Positions 61,390 to 64,000 of a stretch of DNA of 64,000 nucleotides are shown piece by piece. Numbering within the stretch: position 1 is the stretch's first letter; every line of letters begins with the position of its first letter. The DNA is taken from NCBI RefSeq assembly GCF_964340395.1, contig NC_135564.1:22809287-22873286 (forward strand). Direction: 5' to 3'. The translations under genes were made by a program, and so were the position numbers. The notes below the pieces were generated by a model. The model had not been told where the DNA came from. It saw only the letters and a program-made list of their open reading frames with translations, and searched no databases. This DNA comes from Glandiceps talaboti (Eukaryota; Hemichordata; Enteropneusta; Spengelidae).

Positions 61390-62440
61390 AATAGTTCAGT
61401 TCAGTGAAATGAAAGAGACCCAGTTCTTGCTATTATCTGCCTTTTCATTCAAATTTTATTGCAAATTCCTTGGTACGTTAATGATTTAAACGCAATTCAA
61501 AAATGACTGCTACTGTATAGTATTATTAACTGGTAACCATAACAACAAGAAAACGTACTGTGCGTAAAGCAAATAACGCGTGTTATTGAACTGTTACACT
61601 TCATAGCACAGATAACGGATAACAATATTGAAGAATCTGACATGTTTAATTAATTACATTTCAGCCACATTTTTTTCTTCATCCTTTCCACCATTTCAAC
61701 AGAGTCTGTCATGCAATTAATGAGGAGATATTTTCACAAATGCGGTTCATTAAAATTTTTAGTTTTTCACTGAAATCTGAACAAAGAGGTTTTTTATCAA
61801 ACAGTTTTAGGTGTTTCATTTTCATATCAAAGCATAGCTTTTAGTCTAACACATTTGTCAATCAAACGTCTAAACATTCTCAGTTTGGCCAAAATCGCAA
61901 ACATGGCGGATATTCTAACATGTCCTCAAGATACATGTGACGTGTTTATGACAACCTGACGATAATTGTAATGAAAGTTTGGTTTAACTAGCTGTTATAA
62001 GAATTCTGATTATTGAATGAAGCCTAAGAATGAAATAGGCTTCATTCGATAATCACAATTCTTATAACAGTATAAATGATTTCATCATAAACTTGTTTGC
62101 CAATCAAATATACATTTGTAATTTTGAATAATTAAAGCATTGGTGACAATATGGAACTAAGACGTATGAATATGGACTCTGCTTATCAAAATACTTGTAC
62201 GCTACGTTCAAAGTATGACCTAGGTGTGACCTAAGTATGACCTTGATGTGACCTAGGTAGGACTCAAACCCAGTGTCACCACTCCATCTCTTTGTGAATT
62301 TACTATCATTTAGTAAGGATTTGGATGCAAACTTCGATACAATTTGGCACTTTTCACGAAGAACGGAGTTGCCGGAAATGTACTGACTACGTCGTGTACG
62401 GGCTTTCAAAACTGCAACTAATCTCAAAATTTCAAAAGTG
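61390..62440. other. No supported gene
   Basis: Unique DNA with a hairpin near 62000-62065: tgattattgaatgaagccta pairs with taggcttcattcgataatca. A minus-strand ORF of 107 codons (62104-62427) is unrecognised. Confidence 0.35.
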
Positions 62441-62567
62441 CGATGTTAGGGAGGTCGGCACAAAACAAAAAACACAGGTGCAGGCCAGGTACAGGTCAGG
62501 CCAGGTCAGGTCAGGTATCGACTGAATGTTTTTGTGGGACTCACATTCAGATCCAAAGATGTGAATC

Positions 62568-63166
62568 TGTAGCAAATGGAATGTACCTTCAGAACCATTA
62601 TTTCAAAAGCTCGGTATTCTAAACATTTTTCAACAACACAGCCTACAATTAGCGATGTTTGTCCATGATGTTTTACATAAAAGACTACAAAGCATCTTCC
62701 ACGATTACTTCACTACAATTAGCCATTCTTATTCAACACGGCAAAGCAGGAGAAGCGATTTGAATATTCCAAGAACAAAACATAGGTCGGGCCAATTCAG
62801 CATAAAATATGCAGGTGCGAAACTATGGAATAAAATACCAGTGCATATTAGGACTATACAATGCAGGTCAGAGTTTAAGCGGGAATTTAAAAAATGTCTA
62901 CAGTCTGGTTGTTTCGGGATCTAGAGCTCATGTTTAATTTATTTTGTAATTTCAGTGTATTTCCATGTATCATCTACCACGTTAAATAGTCTTGATTGAA
63001 ACAGGGCAAAATTAAATGATGAGTGTCATATGTTTTGTGAGGGGAGGACTCGATTAGTTGTGTAACAACTACTTCCACACTCTTTTCCCGAATAACACGT
63101 TTATGTATATACATAAGGATATTTAGTTCTGTTCTGTATCACATTTTTTTTGTACGTGGGAATAAA

Positions 63167-63200
<34 letters not shown>
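62568..63200 (+). mobile_element. LINE 3' fragment inserted in transposon copy 3
   Basis: The left border is where copy 3 departs from copy 1 after agatgtgaatc. The right border is a (TTA)n tail at 63171-63200, after which tatttggtgtaga resumes. The coding end lies at 62592-62927. Confidence 0.8.
62592..62927 (+). pseudogene. LINE ORF C-terminus
   Basis: The frame reads EPLFQKLGILNIFQQHSLQL, MFVHDVLHKRL, then HSYSTRQSRRSDLNIPRTKH, SIKYAGAKLWNKIPVHIRT and a basic end KREFKKCLQSG before the stop. The HSY-STR ... P-R-T ... G-x-x-SI-x-Y-x-G-x-x-LWN-x-P pattern is the usual C-terminus of Jockey-superfamily LINE ORF2 proteins. About 110 codons remain, uninterrupted, so the truncated insertion is fairly recent. 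Confidence 0.8.
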
Positions 63201-63205
<5 letters not shown>

Positions 63206-64000
63206 TTGGTGTAGATTTTCGATTAGTTGTCAGGTTAATTTATCAAAGCAATTCACCATCAGTTATCTTTGTTTTCAAAATCACCACGAAATTAGTGTCC
63301 TTTGTTCTAGGAATTACATTTTTTACATAGATTTCATACTCGTTCTTTGTATTATTTTCAAGAGTAAAAACGTTTTGCCAACTGCAGGCACTTTTAGAAT
63401 GTTGCACATGAAAAACAAAAAAGATAGCAGGCACACATATGGGAAAGTAGTCGCATTGCGTGCGGTTTCAGTATTTATTGATAACACAGGACAATTTGCA
63501 CAACTAAAATATACCATTGCAATATGTTAAGGACAAGACTGTACGGAAATGGCTGTAAATGAAGCGACAATTGCTCCTTCAAGAACTTGGAATATTAGTC
63601 CAAGTGTGTCATCCTCAAAGACAAATACTGATCTAGTAGGTGACTCTGTTTCACAACTGGAAATCTGTCACCTTAACTCAGAGCGTAAACCTTTGACAGT
63701 TTGCAAACATTAATAAAACCATCATAAAAATTAATGCCCTCCATACATCCTGATAAATAAAACCATCATAAAAATTAATGCCCTCTGTACATCCTAATTT
63801 TGGGTTGAGATATCATGTTTACGTAAAGGCGTTCCAGATAAAATTTAAAAAGGTCAAAAGTCATTCAGTAGGTGATATAACATGGCCTTGCCTGTACTTG
63901 GCCTGTACCTGTGTCCTGTACCAACCAATTGTTAGGGTCCTAATCCTAACTGTCATCAAACAAGAAACTGAATTCAAACCAAACTTGTCTCCTGTAAATG

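Larger units (their letters stand above)
62452..63929. mobile_element. GGCCAGG-ended DNA transposon, copy 3 (split by a LINE)
   Basis: The left end aggtcggcacaaaac...acaggtgcaggccagg and the right end ttggcctgtacctgtgtcct plus gtaccaacc are inverted. Flanks tgttaggg (62444-62451 and 63930-63937) are an exact 8-bp target duplication. A LINE fragment sits inside (about 62568-63200); without it the element is about 845 bp, like copy 2. A ~44-bp segment containing aaaaccatcataaaaattaa is tandemly duplicated near 63715-63800. Confidence 0.85.

Overview
This window looks like nuclear DNA of a marine invertebrate metazoan. It is AT-rich, has spliced coding exons with GT/AG boundaries, and carries decayed LINE copies (several of Jockey-superfamily type), a Penelope-like element, short DNA transposons and a very high load of minisatellites. 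An amphioxus, hemichordate, echinoderm or lophotrochozoan would all fit; the sequence alone does not let me choose. Nothing prokaryotic is present.

The only host gene I can build lies on the minus strand and spans at least 46443 down to 5826. Nine exons join with compatible phases at every junction, from an open N-terminal side to a stop codon, and give about 510 residues without an internal stop. The product is extremely Asp/Glu-rich. It has a short two-cysteine segment near its N-terminal side, a basic KRR site, other dibasic pairs and an EEGSG motif. Its layout resembles the vertebrate chromogranins (short N-terminal exon, small Cys-loop exon, short helical exon, long acidic exons). I offer a granin-like secretory-granule protein as a hypothesis only. 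The signal-peptide exon was not found.

Most of the rest is repeats, much of it inside that gene's introns. Main arrays: 32-bp units (2.56-3.95 kb), 56-bp units (7.04-9.06 kb), 27-bp units with a 1537-bp higher-order duplication (10.5-13.85 kb), a diverged ~147-bp repeat (18.7-20.0 kb), ~52-bp units (39.7-40.1 kb), ~28-bp units (40.5-41.06 kb), 46-bp units (46.8-47.0 kb), 32-bp units (48.8-49.35 kb), a 37/40-bp satellite (52.0-57.35 kb) and 49-bp units (58.8-61.4 kb). Long TA tracts lie near 9.1, 9.3, 20.3 and 29.7 kb.

Mobile elements: a 5'-truncated Penelope-like element (28.94-29.64 kb) with a GIY-YIG endonuclease and a 43-nt hammerhead-ribozyme candidate; five LINE fragments (14.5, 43.9-45.0, 47.5-48.6, 50.3-51.3, 62.6-63.2 kb); a DNA-transposon family with GGCCAGG-rich inverted ends and 8-9-bp target duplications in three copies (45.0, 49.4, 62.5 kb), one split by a LINE; Mutator-like foldback elements (17.26, 17.9, 33.6 kb), one inside another transposon's ORF; a 1.8-kb element with perfect 26-bp inverted ends (16.79-18.62 kb); and a 2.4-kb element with ~700-bp inverted arms (35.38-37.82 kb).
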